Of a stretch of DNA of 64,000 nt, positions 63,522-64,000 are shown piece after piece (the first letter of the stretch is position 1; each line of letters begins with the position of its first letter). Origin of the DNA: Bradyrhizobium sp. 1 (GTDB lineage Bacteria; Pseudomonadota; Alphaproteobacteria; Rhizobiales; Xanthobacteraceae); contig NZ_JADPJH010000002.1 of assembly GCF_023073315.1 (NCBI RefSeq), positions 186,001 to 250,000 on the forward strand, given 5' to 3'. The position numbers and the translations under genes were made by a program. Below the pieces are notes generated by a model, which saw only the letters and a list, made by a program, of their open reading frames with translations, made no database searches and was not told the origin of the DNA.

Positions 63522-63545
63522 TTGCAACGCCACAAGGCGTTACAA
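63522..63545. promoter_or_regulatory. Inverted repeat in the tps/ABC divergent promoter region
   Basis: TTGCAACGCC-ACAA-GGCGTTACAA is an inverted repeat with 9 of 10 bases matching, about 95 bases upstream of the secreted protein gene and 175 bases before the divergent binding-protein gene. The surrounding 63427-63719 region is AT-richer than the window and has no gene. An operator or leader hairpin is possible; no regulator is encoded nearby. Confidence 0.4.
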
Positions 63546-63719
63546 AGCATCGCGAAGCAGACAAATTTCGAAACAGCGATTCTTCGGCTGGCGTAGGAAT
63601 ACGGTAACGGGCTGCCGAATGCTGCGAATGAACATTCATAAACGCTCTTTTTCATCAATTGTGGTCGTCAGGCTTTCGCGTTATGCACATGGTCAGGGCC
63701 AACTTTTGCGAAATATTTC

Positions 63720-64000
63720 ATGACTGAGCGGACCGCTCCTGCCCGCGTTGTGCCGGCGGTCGCGCGCCGCGATTTCCTTCGCCTTGCGGGCGCAACCGCT
63801 GCGGGATGGATTACGCTTGGCGCAACGCCGGATCGCATGCGGGTCGTCGCCTCGCTGACCGCATTGTCGCTCGACGACGAACTGACCAGACGGAGCATGA
63901 CCGAAGCTGCGACCACGCGACTTGGCGGTCTCATCGCAGGCTTGAGGCAACGAGGCTGGGTCGAAGGGGTCAATTTCCGCTTCGAGCTCCGCTCGAGCTT
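63720..64000 (+). CDS. ABC-type substrate-binding protein (ABC_sub_bind family), N-terminal part
   Basis: The first 93 codons of a plus-strand gene cut by the window end. Reading from ATG 63720, the protein has a twin-arginine signal ARRDFLRLAGATAAGWITLG, then a mature start MRVVASLTALSLDDEL. The segment LGGLIAGLRQRGWVEGVNFRFELR matches the family pattern of an N-terminal lobe ending in G-W-V-E-G-x-N-x-x-x-E-x-R. This family (DUF534-like, TrpX-like) is very common as orphan receptors in Bradyrhizobium. The ligand is unknown. Confidence 0.8.
   Translation, partial: MTERTAPARVVPAVARRDFLRLAGATAAGWITLGATPDRMRVVASLTALSLDDELTRRSMTEAATTRLGGLIAGLRQRGWVEGVNFRFELRSS

Overview
The window looks like a chromosomal segment from an aerobic alphaproteobacterium of the Bradyrhizobium/Rhodopseudomonas group. 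The evidence is very high GC, Rhizobiales-type coenzyme B12 genes of the oxygen-dependent route (cobG, cobF, cobN, bluB), and two palindromic intergenic repeats of a kind I associate with Bradyrhizobium genomes. I see no rRNA, tRNA, CRISPR array, insertion sequence or phage gene.

Region 1 (1-17.3 kb) is a transport and catabolism region for small cyclic amides and imides. It opens with the end of an O-methyltransferase, a siderophore-interacting flavoprotein and an orphan TctC-type binding protein. A minus-strand unit then encodes an ABC importer (binding protein, permease, ATPase), an arylmalonate-decarboxylase/maleate-isomerase-like protein and a hydantoinase/dihydropyrimidinase. A divergent unit encodes a GntR/FCD regulator and a hydantoin-racemase-like protein. 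A convergent amidase follows, then a complete PotABCD-type ABC importer, 5-hydroxyisourate hydrolase, an MFS transporter and a second amidase. The enzyme set points to hydantoin, pyrimidine or purine ureide degradation, but the true substrates are not known.

Region 2 (17.4-44.5 kb) is an almost complete aerobic cobalamin factory. Three minus-strand cobalamin riboswitches sit in front of (a) a TonB-dependent outer-membrane receptor plus PepSY membrane protein, (b) an orphan CbiM-like cobalt permease followed by cobF and cobT, and (c) a long, tightly coupled run DUF1636-cobW-cobN-cobG-cobH-cobI-cobJ-cobL-cobE-cobM-cobB-cobA. cobK lies inverted inside the long run; its start codon overlaps that of cobL and its end overlaps that of cobJ. 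A phosphatase gene, cobO-cobQ, cobD-cbiB and cobP-cobS-bluB complete late assembly, lower-ligand synthesis and nucleotide-loop attachment. The cobaltochelatase subunits partnering CobN are not in the window.

Region 3 (44.5-63.4 kb) is a two-partner secretion locus. A small secreted protein is followed by a giant exoprotein of 5,442 residues (TpsA, one uninterrupted 16.3-kb frame), and the TpsB outer-membrane pore gene overlaps the exoprotein stop. The exoprotein has about 28 copies of a secreted-adhesin module, a predicted helical insertion, and vicinal-cysteine motifs that are unusual for this class. At the right edge a divergent ABC-type substrate-binding protein begins and runs off the window.

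The least-described features are: the giant adhesin with its CC-DGH motifs and its leading secreted protein; the riboswitch-controlled TonB receptor/PepSY pair and orphan CbiM as candidate corrinoid or cobalt uptake; the hairpin covering the ribosome site behind the third riboswitch; and two racemase-superfamily proteins with altered catalytic cysteines.
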